Below are positions 5,650 through 13,003 of a DNA stretch of 13,003 nucleotides, one piece after another. Made by a program: the position numbers and the translations under genes. Origin of the DNA: Elusimicrobia bacterium RIFCSPLOWO2_01_FULL_54_10 (GTDB lineage Bacteria; Elusimicrobiota; Elusimicrobia; 2-02-FULL-39-32); NCBI GenBank assembly GCA_001799975.1, contig MGUQ01000031.1, positions 12,528-25,530 of the forward strand, written 5' to 3'. The notes below the pieces were generated by a model. It was given only the letters and a program-made list of their open reading frames with translations, did not search any database and was not told where the DNA came from. How positions within the stretch are numbered: position 1 is the first letter of the stretch; every line of letters starts with the position of its first letter.

Positions 5650-7026
5650 ATGGACAAGCTCGTTCTTCCATTGCGTTACCGCATTTACGTTTCCGCGGCC
5701 GCTCTGCTGGCGGTGGTGGCTTCCTCCCTTAGTTTCACTCTTTATTCCAACCAGCGCATGGAGCATGTTCTGCATGTCACCCTGGACAACCGTCTGGGCG
5801 GCATGGACGCCGCGCGGGCGGTCAAGCAAACCCTCACCACCTACGACAATAATCTTTTCCGCTACCTGGCCACTCTGGACGAAATTCATCTGAAAGACCA
5901 GGAGGATCTGGAAAAGGCGATGGAGTTGGAACTCAACCGCTTGGGTGAGCTCTCCCGCAGCCAGGTGCTCCGCACGCGCCTGGTCTATCTTCAGGATTCC
6001 ATACGGAGATATTTTTCCGATGCCCACAGGGTGCTGAAATTCTTTGAGAGCACCGCGCTTCCGGAAGACGCAGGCTTTTTTCAATCGGTTGGCTGGCTCC
6101 GCGGCCAGGAAGCCAACCGCAAGGAGCTGGGTCTGCTTACCACTAAAGGCCAGAACCGGCTGGTCAGGGTTTTTGCGCTATGTGATGAAATTATTACTTT
6201 GAACCACGCTGAGCTGGAGAGAGCCCAAAGCGAACTCAACATCCTCATTCTAGATACCGGTAAAAGGGCCTGGATGACGCTCATGGCCACGGCAGTTCTG
6301 GTCATCCTCATTTCCTCCGCGCTCGTGTTCTGGCTGTTGTCCCCGCTCAAGAAACTGATGGTGGGCATTGAGCACCTGGAAAAAGGAGATTATAGTTTTG
6401 AGGTCGAGCAGAACGGCAAAGACGAAATCGGCTTGCTCACGCGCGCCTTCAACCGCATGACGCGCACCATCCGCGAACAGCACCACAAGCTCTTGAACGA
6501 AACCATCACGGATGAGCTCACCGGAGCGTTCAACCAGCGCCATTTCCGCACAGCCCTCTGGCAGGAAATCGAGCGCTCCAAGCGTTCCCAGCGGCCCCTC
6601 TGCCTGCTCATGATGGATTTGGATAATTTTAAGAAAATCAACGACAGCTACGGCCATGAGCTCGGCAACGAAGTCTTGAAGCGGGTGGTTTCCACCATCC
6701 GCAAGGAGCTCCGAAGCGTGGACATCCTGGCCCGCTATGGCGGCGATGAGATCGCGGTCATTCTGCCCGACACCGACGCAAACCATGGGCGCTCAGTCGC
6801 GGAGCGCGTTCTGCGCTCCATCAGCAAGTGCTCCATTCCGGTCCGCAAAGAGGCCCTGGACATTCAGGTCACTCTTTCCATTGGCGGGGCCTGCTATCCC
6901 CGCGAAGCCAGCGGAGTGGAAGTCCTTCTGGAAAAAGCCGATTCCGCCCTCTATCAAGCCAAACACGCCGGCCGCAACCGCCTGACCTGGATTGAAAATC
7001 TTGCAATCCGGGCCAGCAAATTCTAG
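5650..7026 (+). CDS. Membrane diguanylate cyclase (HAMP-GGDEF)
   Basis: A 458-aa sensor that makes cyclic di-GMP from two GTP at the inner membrane. Order: TM1 (about 11-32), a periplasmic, mostly helical region of about 175 residues, TM2 (about 208-230), a HAMP linker (SPLKKLMVGIEHLEKGDY through GLLTRAFNRM) and a GGDEF domain (about 295-450). The active-site loop is RYGGDEI with GGDEI at 364-368; isoleucine at the last position is common in active enzymes. The metal and substrate motif MMDLDNFKKINDSYGH is intact. An inhibitory I-site RxxD (R355-D358) lies five residues before GGDEI, so product inhibition is expected. I chose ATG 5650, preceded by AGAG at six bases; ATG 5644 and TTG 5629, inside the terminator hairpin, are alternatives. 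It ends 21 bases before thrS and is probably cotranscribed with it. Confidence 0.92.
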   Translation: MDKLVLPLRYRIYVSAAALLAVVASSLSFTLYSNQRMEHVLHVTLDNRLGGMDAARAVKQTLTTYDNNLFRYLATLDEIHLKDQEDLEKAMELELNRLGELSRSQVLRTRLVYLQDSIRRYFSDAHRVLKFFESTALPEDAGFFQSVGWLRGQEANRKELGLLTTKGQNRLVRVFALCDEIITLNHAELERAQSELNILILDTGKRAWMTLMATAVLVILISSALVFWLLSPLKKLMVGIEHLEKGDYSFEVEQNGKDEIGLLTRAFNRMTRTIREQHHKLLNETITDELTGAFNQRHFRTALWQEIERSKRSQRPLCLLMMDLDNFKKINDSYGHELGNEVLKRVVSTIRKELRSVDILARYGGDEIAVILPDTDANHGRSVAERVLRSISKCSIPVRKEALDIQVTLSIGGACYPREASGVEVLLEKADSALYQAKHAGRNRLTWIENLAIRASKF

Positions 7027-7047
7027 AATCTTTCCTCCCAGAATCCC

Positions 7048-8808
7048 ATGGAAAATCCAGGCCTTAACGGCGATAAAGATTATTTATTTAAACTCCGCCA
7101 CTCCACCACGCACGTGATGGCGCAGGCGGTCCAGGAGCTTTTCCCCGGCACCCGGCTCACCATCGGCCCGCCCGTGGAAGACGGCTTTTATTACGATTTC
7201 GACACCTCGCATCATTTCATTCCCGAAGACCTGGAAAAAATCGAAAAGCGCATGCGCCAAATTGCGGAAGGCAACCACGCGTTCACCATGAGCACGCACA
7301 ATTCCGACGAAGCCCGGGAATTTTGGGGCAAGCGGGGGGAAAAGTTCAAGGTTGAAATCATTGATGATCTGAAAGCTCCCACGGTCACCTATTGCTCTCA
7401 CGATACGTTCACAGACCTCTGCCGCGGCCATCACTTGGACACCACCAAAGACATCCGCCATTTCAAGCTCCTGAAAATCGCCGGCTCATATTGGCGGGGA
7501 GACGAAAAGCGGGAGCAACTCCAGCGCATCTACGGCACGGCCTGGCCTTCCAAGAAAGAGCTGGAAGATTATCTGCATCGCCTGGAGGAAGCCAAAAAGC
7601 GCGACCACCGCGACTTGGGCCAAAAGCTGGACCTTTTCTCCATCCAGCACGAGACGGTGGGCTCGGGCCTCATCTTCTGGCATCCCAAGGGCGCGATGGT
7701 GCGACACCTGATGGAAACCTACCTCAAAGAGACTCTCCTTAAGGAGGGTTACGATTTCGTCTATACCCCTCACATCGCGCGGCTGGACTTGTGGAAAATT
7801 TCCGGCCATTGGGATTATTACCGCGAGAACATGTTTTCTCCCATCGAGATCGAAAACCAGCCGTATATGCTTAAACCCATGAATTGTCCGGGCCACATCC
7901 AGATTTTTAACGCGCGGCTCCATTCGTACCGCGAGCTTCCCATCCGCCTCGCGGAATTCGGCACGGTCTACCGCTTCGAGAGGAGCGGCGTCATGCACGG
8001 CCTGATGCGCGTGCGCGGCTTCACGCAGGACGACGCTCACATTTTCTGCCGCATGGACCAGATTGAAGAAGAATGCGTCCATCTGCTCAAGCTCACACTC
8101 CAAATCCTGAAGGCTTTTGGTTTTGATCGCTACGATATCAAGCTCTCCACCCGCCCGGAAAAATACAGCGGCACGCCGGAAGGCTGGGACATCGCCGAAG
8201 GCGCTCTCAAAAAAGCCCTGGAAGCGCTTCAGCTCAAATATGAAATCGATCCGGGCGAAGGCGTGTTCTACGGTCCCAAAATCGACTTGAAAATCAGAGA
8301 CTCGCTCAACCGCGAATGGCAGTGCTCCACGGTGCAGGTGGATTTCAACCTTCCGCAAAAATTCGGCGTCACCTACCGCGATGCCGCCAGCAAAGATGTG
8401 AACGCGGTCATGATCCACCGCGCGCTTTTGGGCAGCCTCGAGCGGTTCATGGGGATATTGATCGAACATTATGGCGGCGCTTTCCCTGCCTGGCTGGCTC
8501 CTGTGCAAGCCAAAATCCTCACTATCAACGAGGCACAGGCCGATTTTGCCAGGTCCCTGGCCCAAAAGAAGTCTGCGCAGGGCTTCCGGGTGGAAGTGGA
8601 CGACAGCGGCGAAAAAATCAATGCAAAAGTGCGCGAAGCCACCCTCCAAAAAATCCCCTATATGCTTGTGGTGGGCCAGCGTGAGATGGAAAAAGGCGAA
8701 GTGAGCGTGCGCAAACGGGACGGCACCAGTTTAGGCGTGATGGCCGCGGACGCTTTCAACCAGCTTCTGGCCAAAGAAGTCTCCGAGAAGACCCTTCCGG
8801 CCAATTGA
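7048..8808 (+). CDS. thrS: Threonyl-tRNA synthetase lacking the TGS domain
   Basis: A 586-aa class II synthetase that charges tRNA-Thr. It begins directly with the editing domain: H18 and H22 in HSTTH with C125 and H129 in CRGHH form the serine-removal site, followed by the SAD motif GSYWRGDE. The catalytic core has zinc ligands C280 (MNCPGH), H331 (QDDAH) and H457 (IHRALLGSLERF), with the same spacing as in E. coli ThrRS (51 and 126 residues). The C-terminal anticodon-binding domain is complete. Compared with the 642-aa E. coli enzyme, about 55 N-terminal residues, the TGS domain, are missing. This is not a wrong start: the cyclase stop codon lies in the same frame only eight codons upstream. 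No clear Shine-Dalgarno precedes the ATG. thrS-infC adjacency is conserved in many bacteria. Confidence 0.97.
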   Translation: MENPGLNGDKDYLFKLRHSTTHVMAQAVQELFPGTRLTIGPPVEDGFYYDFDTSHHFIPEDLEKIEKRMRQIAEGNHAFTMSTHNSDEAREFWGKRGEKFKVEIIDDLKAPTVTYCSHDTFTDLCRGHHLDTTKDIRHFKLLKIAGSYWRGDEKREQLQRIYGTAWPSKKELEDYLHRLEEAKKRDHRDLGQKLDLFSIQHETVGSGLIFWHPKGAMVRHLMETYLKETLLKEGYDFVYTPHIARLDLWKISGHWDYYRENMFSPIEIENQPYMLKPMNCPGHIQIFNARLHSYRELPIRLAEFGTVYRFERSGVMHGLMRVRGFTQDDAHIFCRMDQIEEECVHLLKLTLQILKAFGFDRYDIKLSTRPEKYSGTPEGWDIAEGALKKALEALQLKYEIDPGEGVFYGPKIDLKIRDSLNREWQCSTVQVDFNLPQKFGVTYRDAASKDVNAVMIHRALLGSLERFMGILIEHYGGAFPAWLAPVQAKILTINEAQADFARSLAQKKSAQGFRVEVDDSGEKINAKVREATLQKIPYMLVVGQREMEKGEVSVRKRDGTSLGVMAADAFNQLLAKEVSEKTLPAN

Positions 8809-8833
8809 CAGCCACAGCCTCATTTCGTATAAT
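8805..8833 (+). promoter_or_regulatory. Perfect-consensus sigma70 promoter of the infC operon
   Basis: TTGACA (8805-8810) and TATAAT (8828-8833) match both consensus boxes exactly with the optimal 17-base spacing. The -35 box overlaps the thrS stop codon TGA (8806-8808 being TGA in its frame context). Transcription should begin near 8840, giving a leader of about 53 bases before infC. It uncouples infC-rpmI-rplT-pheST from thrS expression. Confidence 0.9.
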
Positions 8834-8892
8834 AAACCACTCAAATTACTTGGAGGTTTTTTACAACATCGATAATTTTTTTGAGGTGACTC

Positions 8893-9408
8893 ATCGCTAA
8901 ACCCGGGGAACCCCGCGTAAATGAGGAAATACGGGCGCGGGAAGTTAGGTTGATCGATGAGGACGGCACGCAGCTCGGGATAAAATCCATCTTCGAAGCC
9001 ATGTCCATCGCGCAGTCCCGGGGCCGGGACCTTCTGGAAATCGCTCCGGGGGCCACGCCTCCAGTTGCCAAAGTGGCGGACTATTCCAAGTTCCGCTACG
9101 AGCGCGAAAAGAAGCTCAAGGAATCCCGCAAGCACCAAAAAGCGGGGCTGGTCAAGGAAATCCGTTTTCGCGTCATGATCGGCCAGCACGACCTGGCCAC
9201 CAAGATCGAGCACGCAAAAGAGTTCATTGACGAAAAGTTCAAAGTGCGCTTCACCGTTGTCTTTCGGGGCCGCGAAATGGAGCACCGCCACCTGGGCGTG
9301 AGTTTGCTGGGCAAGGTGCGGGAAATGCTGGAAGGGCGGTATTTTATGGAGCAGGAGCCGGCGCTGGAAGGCAACCGGATGTCCATGCTCCTCGCGCCAA
9401 AAAAATAG
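8893..9408 (+). CDS. infC: Translation initiation factor IF-3, AUC start
   Basis: A 171-aa factor that binds the 30S subunit and enforces correct start-codon selection. The N-domain starts RVNEEIRAREVRLIDEDGTQLG and the C-domain includes KEIRFRVMIGQHDLATKIEHA and FRGREMEHRHLG, all typical of IF-3. A TTG at 8950 would remove the conserved VNEEIRAREVR block, so the true start is upstream. Between the in-frame stop TGA (8887-8889) and that block the only plausible initiator is ATC at 8893, preceded by a good GAGGTGA (8883-8889). Rare AUU, AUC or AUA starts are characteristic of infC: IF-3 discriminates against them and so represses its own synthesis. It is followed after 11 bases by rpmI. Promoter at 8805-8833. 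Confidence 0.95.
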   Translation: MAKPGEPRVNEEIRAREVRLIDEDGTQLGIKSIFEAMSIAQSRGRDLLEIAPGATPPVAKVADYSKFRYEREKKLKESRKHQKAGLVKEIRFRVMIGQHDLATKIEHAKEFIDEKFKVRFTVVFRGREMEHRHLGVSLLGKVREMLEGRYFMEQEPALEGNRMSMLLAPKK

Positions 9409-9419
9409 GATAAAAATTT

Positions 9420-9620
9420 ATGCCAAAACTAAAAAGCCACAGCGGAGCAAAAAAAAGGTTCCGTTTTTCGTCCACCGGCAAGATCAAGTACAAGAAAGCC
9501 GGCGCGCGCCATTTGCTGGCGGGCATGTCTTCCAAGCGGGGGCGTTTCCTGCGCAAGGCCGGCCAGCTCAAAGGCTACGACGTCAAGACCATCAACAAGA
9601 TGCTCCCCTACGGAAATTAA
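9420..9620 (+). CDS. rpmI: Large-subunit ribosomal protein bL35
   Basis: A 66-aa very basic protein with the usual L35 pattern: MPKLKSHSGAKKRF, then STGKIKYKKAGARHLL and a C-terminus VKTINKMLPYGN corresponding to the family's common ending VKRMLPY. The length (66) fits the family (about 64-66). The ATG at 9420 follows AGGA (9407-9410), which overlaps the infC stop codon, suggesting coupling to infC translation. It is part of the conserved infC-rpmI-rplT block. Confidence 0.96.
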   Translation: MPKLKSHSGAKKRFRFSSTGKIKYKKAGARHLLAGMSSKRGRFLRKAGQLKGYDVKTINKMLPYGN

Positions 9621-9632
9621 AGAAGAGGATTT

Positions 9633-9980
9633 ATGAGAATTAAAGGCGGCGTATACACACGGCAAAGAAAAAAGAAAATTCTCCGGATGACCTCCGGCTA
9701 TTATTCCGACCGCAACAACCGCTGGCGCCAGGCGCTCCAGCAGGTGCGCAAGTCCATGGAGTACATGTATGTGGACCGCAAAGACCGCAAGGGCGAGTTC
9801 CGCGAGCTTTGGATCACGCGCATCAACGCGGCCGTGCGGCCCCTGGGACTGTCCTATTCGGATTTCATTTCGAAGCTGAAAAAGTCCAACATTCAGCTCA
9901 ACCGCAAGATGCTTTCCGAGCTGGCCATCAACGACGCTCCCGCTTTTCAGGAAGTCGTCAAAGCGGCCTCTCCCAACTAA
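9633..9980 (+). CDS. rplT: Large-subunit ribosomal protein bL20
   Basis: A 115-aa basic protein that binds 23S rRNA early in 50S assembly. Family blocks are visible: RIKGGVYTRQRKKKILRMTSGYY, a long helix rich in Arg and Lys, ELWITRINAAVRPLGLSYSDFISKLKK, then MLSELAINDAPAFQEVV. The N-terminus is slightly divergent (MRIKGGVYTRQ where MARVKRGV is common). The ATG at 9633 is preceded by AGAGGA, four bases away. It starts 12 bases after rpmI. In E. coli and Firmicutes L20 represses this operon through leader RNA; I could not recognise such a site here. Its stop TAA is in the same frame as the pheS gene that follows. Confidence 0.96.
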   Translation: MRIKGGVYTRQRKKKILRMTSGYYSDRNNRWRQALQQVRKSMEYMYVDRKDRKGEFRELWITRINAAVRPLGLSYSDFISKLKKSNIQLNRKMLSELAINDAPAFQEVVKAASPN

Positions 9981-9983
9981 AAC

Positions 9984-10976
9984 CTGTCCGACCTAGCTAG
10001 CCAAAAAAAGAAGTTCTCCGAAGGGCTCGATAAAGCCCGCACTCTCGAGGCATTGGATGCCTTGCGCCGCGAATTCCTGGGCGGCAAGGGAGTGCTCGAC
10101 GCCCAGCTGAAAAACCTCAAGAATCTTCCTGCCGCCGAGCGTCAGGCCGCGGGCCAGGCCTTGAATACAGCAAAAAATGAACTTCTTGCCGCGCTGGATT
10201 CCAAACGCGCCGTCCTTGAGGATGATGAACTCAAAAAATCTCTGGCCAGCCAGGCGGGAGACCCCACGCTTCCGCCGTTTCCCTTCCGAGTGGGCCGCTC
10301 GCACCCGCTCACGCAAGTGATGAACGAAATCAACCATATTTTTCTCTCCATGGGCTTTGCGGTGGCCGAAGGCCCGGAAGTGGAAACCGACGAAAATAAT
10401 TTCGGGGCTCTCAATTTCCTGCCGGATCATCCCGCGCGCGACATGCACGACACGTTTTTCGTGAAATCCAAAGAGCCCTTGCTTTTGCGCACGCACACAT
10501 CCCCGGTGCAGATCCGGGAGATGAAGGCCGCAAAACCACCCCTGCGTGTCATTGCCCCGGGCAAGGTTTTCCGCCACGAAGCCATTGATGCCACTCATTC
10601 CTCGGTGTTTCATCAGGTGGAGGGTCTCGTGGTGGACAAAGACATCTCCTTTGCCGACCTGAAAGGGACGCTTGAGATGTTTGTGAGCCGGTTTTTCGGG
10701 CCGGGCGTGCGCACGCGGTTCAACCCGTCTTATTTTCCGTTCGTGGAGCCGGGCGCGCAGATGGACATTTGGTGGGGGGACCGCTGGCTGGAAGTGCTGG
10801 GGGCCGGGATGGTGCACCCCAATGTTTTTAAGTCCGTGGGCTATAACCCCGATGAAGTGAGCGGTTTTGCTTTCGGCATGGGGGTGGAGCGGCTGGCCAT
10901 GGTGCGCTACGGGGTCACGGACATGCGCCTTTTTTACGGCAACCACCTGGATTTTCTCTCCCAGTTCAACCGATGA
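9984..10976 (+). CDS. pheS: Phenylalanyl-tRNA synthetase alpha subunit, probable CUG start
   Basis: The catalytic subunit of the alpha2-beta2 PheRS. Class II motifs are clear: HPLTQVMNEI (motif 1 region), RTHTSPVQIR, FRHEAIDATHSSVFHQVEG (motif 2), WLEVLGAGMVHPNV and GFAFGMGVERLAMVRYGVTDMR (motif 3, from about residue 294). The conserved N-terminal coiled coil requires a start well upstream of the first standard codon, TTG at 10053, which would cut into it. From CTG at 9984 the protein is 330 aa (E. coli 327) and begins MSDLASQKKKFSEGLDKA, closely parallel to E. coli MSHLAELVASAKAAI. No ATG, GTG or TTG lies between the rplT stop and 10053, and no Shine-Dalgarno is evident. Only three bases separate it from rplT, so translational coupling is likely. 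Confidence 0.93.
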   Translation: MSDLASQKKKFSEGLDKARTLEALDALRREFLGGKGVLDAQLKNLKNLPAAERQAAGQALNTAKNELLAALDSKRAVLEDDELKKSLASQAGDPTLPPFPFRVGRSHPLTQVMNEINHIFLSMGFAVAEGPEVETDENNFGALNFLPDHPARDMHDTFFVKSKEPLLLRTHTSPVQIREMKAAKPPLRVIAPGKVFRHEAIDATHSSVFHQVEGLVVDKDISFADLKGTLEMFVSRFFGPGVRTRFNPSYFPFVEPGAQMDIWWGDRWLEVLGAGMVHPNVFKSVGYNPDEVSGFAFGMGVERLAMVRYGVTDMRLFYGNHLDFLSQFNR

Positions 10977-10978
10977 TC

Positions 10979-11019
10979 CCCTCACCTGCCTTGATGCTAG
11001 TTGAAGAAGCAGGTGGGGG
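10979..11019 (+). promoter_or_regulatory. Hairpin occluding the pheT ribosome binding site
   Basis: CCCTCACCTGC (10979-10989) pairs with GCAGGTGGGGG (11009-11019), an 11-bp stem with one T-G pair. It can extend through CTT/AAG across a 2-base bulge. The 3' arm contains the purine-rich GGTGGGGG immediately before the pheT ATG at 11020, so the fold would hide the ribosome binding site. There is no T-tract, so it is not a terminator. Any control role is inferred. Confidence 0.6.
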
Positions 11020-13003
11020 ATGAAAATCTCTCTAGGCTGGCTCAAAGAAATTTTAGGCACGGACATTCCCGCAAGCCCCCAGGAGCTCGCGGAGAAACTT
11101 TTCACTCTGGGCTTTGAAGTGAGCTCCATTCAAGCATATCCCAAAGTAACCGGTGTGGTGGCCGCAAAAATCCTGGAATTGAGCCGCCATCCCAACGCGG
11201 ACAAACTCCGCCTGGCCAAGGTCACGGACGGCAAGGTCACGGACACGGTGGTGTGCGGCGCGCCCAACATTGAGCAGGGGCAGGTGGTGTTTTGGGCCCA
11301 GCTTGGCGCGGCCCTTGCGGAAGGCCTCACCATCAAGAAAGCCAACATCCGCGGAGTGGATTCACCCGGCATGCTCTGTTCTTTGAAAGAGCTGGGCGTG
11401 GGCGACAGCCATGACGGGATCTGGATTTTGGATGAAAAAACTCCGCTCGGCACTTCTTCAGAAAGCGTGGCGGATTTTGAGGACAGCGTTCTGGACATAG
11501 AAGTGACTCCCAACAGGCCCGACGCGCTTTCGGTCACAGGCATTGCGCGCGAAGTCGCTGCTGCCTACGGATTGAAATGGGCCCCGCCCCAGTATAAATA
11601 TGAAGCCCATGCCGCCCTGCCCTTCTATCCGGTTGAAATTGAGGATAAAGGCGGCTGCGTCCGCTACATCGCAAAGAAAATTATAAACGTGTCCGTAAAA
11701 CCATCGTCGCCCAAAATCCAGGCGCGCCTCATCCGCTCCGGAATCCGCCCCATCAACAACATCGTGGACATCACCAATTATGTTTTGCTGGAAACCGGCC
11801 AGCCGCTCCACGCCTTTGACGCGGACAAGCTGGAGGGCGGCAAGATCATCGTGCGGCGCGCGCGGGAGAAGGAGAAAATCCTCGCTCTGGACGGCAAAAC
11901 ATATCCTCTCGACACCGACATCCTCATCATCGCCGATTCAAAGCGCCCTGTAGCCATTGCCGGCGTGATGGGCGGGCAGGACACCGCCGTCACAGACGCC
12001 ACAAAGAACATTCTTCTCGAGAGCGCCATTTTCAGTCGCGGGCTGGTGCGCTACGGCCGCAACAAGCTCAAGCTTTCATCCGAATCGTCCTATCGTTTTG
12101 AGCGCGGGGTTTCGCGCTGGAGCGTGCAGGCCGGAAGCGACGAAGCCGAATCCCTGCTGGAGCAGACCGCCGGCGGCAAAATTTCCGCTTTTTCGGATGT
12201 GCAGTCCAACCCGGATGAAAAAGTGCCGGGAATTGCCGTTCATAATGCCTACATTGAACGGCTGTTGGGCGAGAAAATTCCCGTTTCAGAAATCGCCCAG
12301 ATTTTTCAGCGGCTGGGCATCTCTGTGGAGTCGTCCAATGTTGACGGCCTCAATGTTTTGCCGCCCGCCTGGCGCCTGGATTTAGAAATTGAGGCGGATT
12401 ATGCCGAAGAAATCGCCCGCGTGCGGGGATACCAGAAAATCCCGTCCCGGGGCCTGGCCGCGACCCTTCCCCTTTCGCAGGGCCGCGCGCATAAAGTGCA
12501 CGCGCTCGACCGCGTGCGCTCCGTTTTTTCCGCTCTGGGCTTCGATGAGGCCTTGAACTACGGCCTGGTGAGCGTGGAGAGCGCGGAGGCGCTTCAAGCC
12601 AAGGATTCCCTTGTGGAGCTGGAAAATCCTCTTGCGTCAGACCAGTCCGTTTTGCGGCCCGCCCTGGCGCTGGAATTGCTGGCAAACTTGAAATCCAATT
12701 TGTCCTATCAGAAAACAGAAGTCCGGCTCTATGAGGCGGGCACCGTTTTCCGCCGTGAGGGCGGCCGCGTGATCGAGAGCCTGCACGCGGGAGCCGTGGC
12801 GGCCGGGAAATCATTGGACGCCACCTGGCAGTTCAAAAAGCCCTCGGACATTGATTTTTACTGGATCAAAGGCGTTGCCGAGCAAGTTCTGGGGCGCGCC
12901 GGTGTTGCGGCCCATTTTGTGAAGTCGGAGGCCATTCTGTCCAAAATTCTCCATCCCGTTTTTTCCATGGCCGTTCTGGACGGCAAAAATAAAGCCCTCG
13001 GCG
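11020..13003 (+). CDS. pheT: Phenylalanyl-tRNA synthetase beta subunit (cut by right edge)
   Basis: The first 661 codons of the beta subunit of PheRS. Visible order: a short N-terminal segment MKISLGWLKEIL, the EMAP-like OB tRNA-binding domain (about 40-150, with HPNADKLRLAKV), the B3/4 editing domain including VTPNRPDALSVTGIAREVAAAY, GIRPINNIVDITNYVLLETGQPLHAFD and IAGVMGGQDTAV, the B5 DNA-binding-like domain (about 400-470) and the start of the catalytic-like core. Bacterial beta subunits are about 800 aa, so roughly the last 130 residues, including the FDX-ACB anticodon domain, lie outside the window. The ATG at 11020 follows GGTGGGGG, which sits in a stable hairpin. It is 43 bases after pheS and belongs to the same operon. 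Confidence 0.96.
   Translation, partial: MKISLGWLKEILGTDIPASPQELAEKLFTLGFEVSSIQAYPKVTGVVAAKILELSRHPNADKLRLAKVTDGKVTDTVVCGAPNIEQGQVVFWAQLGAALAEGLTIKKANIRGVDSPGMLCSLKELGVGDSHDGIWILDEKTPLGTSSESVADFEDSVLDIEVTPNRPDALSVTGIAREVAAAYGLKWAPPQYKYEAHAALPFYPVEIEDKGGCVRYIAKKIINVSVKPSSPKIQARLIRSGIRPINNIVDITNYVLLETGQPLHAFDADKLEGGKIIVRRAREKEKILALDGKTYPLDTDILIIADSKRPVAIAGVMGGQDTAVTDATKNILLESAIFSRGLVRYGRNKLKLSSESSYRFERGVSRWSVQAGSDEAESLLEQTAGGKISAFSDVQSNPDEKVPGIAVHNAYIERLLGEKIPVSEIAQIFQRLGISVESSNVDGLNVLPPAWRLDLEIEADYAEEIARVRGYQKIPSRGLAATLPLSQGRAHKVHALDRVRSVFSALGFDEALNYGLVSVESAEALQAKDSLVELENPLASDQSVLRPALALELLANLKSNLSYQKTEVRLYEAGTVFRREGGRVIESLHAGAVAAGKSLDATWQFKKPSDIDFYWIKGVAEQVLGRAGVAAHFVKSEAILSKILHPVFSMAVLDGKNKALG

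Noticed and set aside
7486..8649. Long open frame antisense to thrS (387 codons)
   Set aside because: It is the mirror of a highly conserved synthetase with biased codons, has no family motifs and no ribosome binding site.
9993..11129. Long antisense frame across pheS
   Set aside because: It lies opposite a well-conserved gene, and its composition is typical of an antisense shadow.

Overview
The window looks like a chromosomal segment of a diderm (Gram-negative-type) bacterium. Evidence for two membranes is a lipobox lipoprotein, several Sec-type signal peptides and a DUF4105 protein whose C-terminal half looks like an outer-membrane beta-barrel. Coding DNA is moderately GC-rich, with a short very AT-rich patch at about 550-669. 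Lineage cannot be fixed from sequence alone. The mix of DUF3015 and DUF4105 proteins with a classical translation operon would fit Omnitrophota or a deltaproteobacterium-like group, but this is a low-confidence guess.

Layout. Bases 1-508 (minus) hold the N-terminal part of an IlvB-like thiamine-diphosphate enzyme that runs off the left edge. An AT-rich divergent promoter region separates it from a two-receiver response regulator (670-1425, plus). A tRNA-Val(GAC) gene (1496-1572) is followed nine bases later by a lipoprotein alpha/beta hydrolase (1582-2433). The hydrolase converges on, and overlaps by 17 bases, a minus-strand pair: a DUF4105 protein (2417 to about 4309) and a DUF3015 protein (4338-4820). 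A rho-independent terminator lies between these two and covers the DUF4105 start region. A previously easy-to-miss 48-aa gene (4929-5075, minus) has an excellent ribosome binding site. It is divergent from a secreted 119-aa protein (5211-5570, plus), which ends in a terminator-like hairpin.

From 5650 to the right edge everything is on the plus strand: a HAMP-GGDEF diguanylate cyclase, then thrS-infC-rpmI-rplT-pheS-pheT, the widely conserved order of translation genes. pheT runs off the right edge. A perfect-consensus sigma70 promoter (TTGACA, 17 bases, TATAAT) overlaps the thrS stop codon, so infC onward can be expressed separately from thrS.

The main curiosities concern gene expression rather than a new system. 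infC can only start at a rare AUC. pheS has no AUG, GUG or UUG able to give a full-length protein and seems to start at CUG. The DUF4105 gene lacks any standard start for its signal peptide. The pheT ribosome binding site is buried in a strong hairpin. ThrRS lacks its TGS domain. I see no CRISPR array, transposon, phage genes or recognisable defence system.
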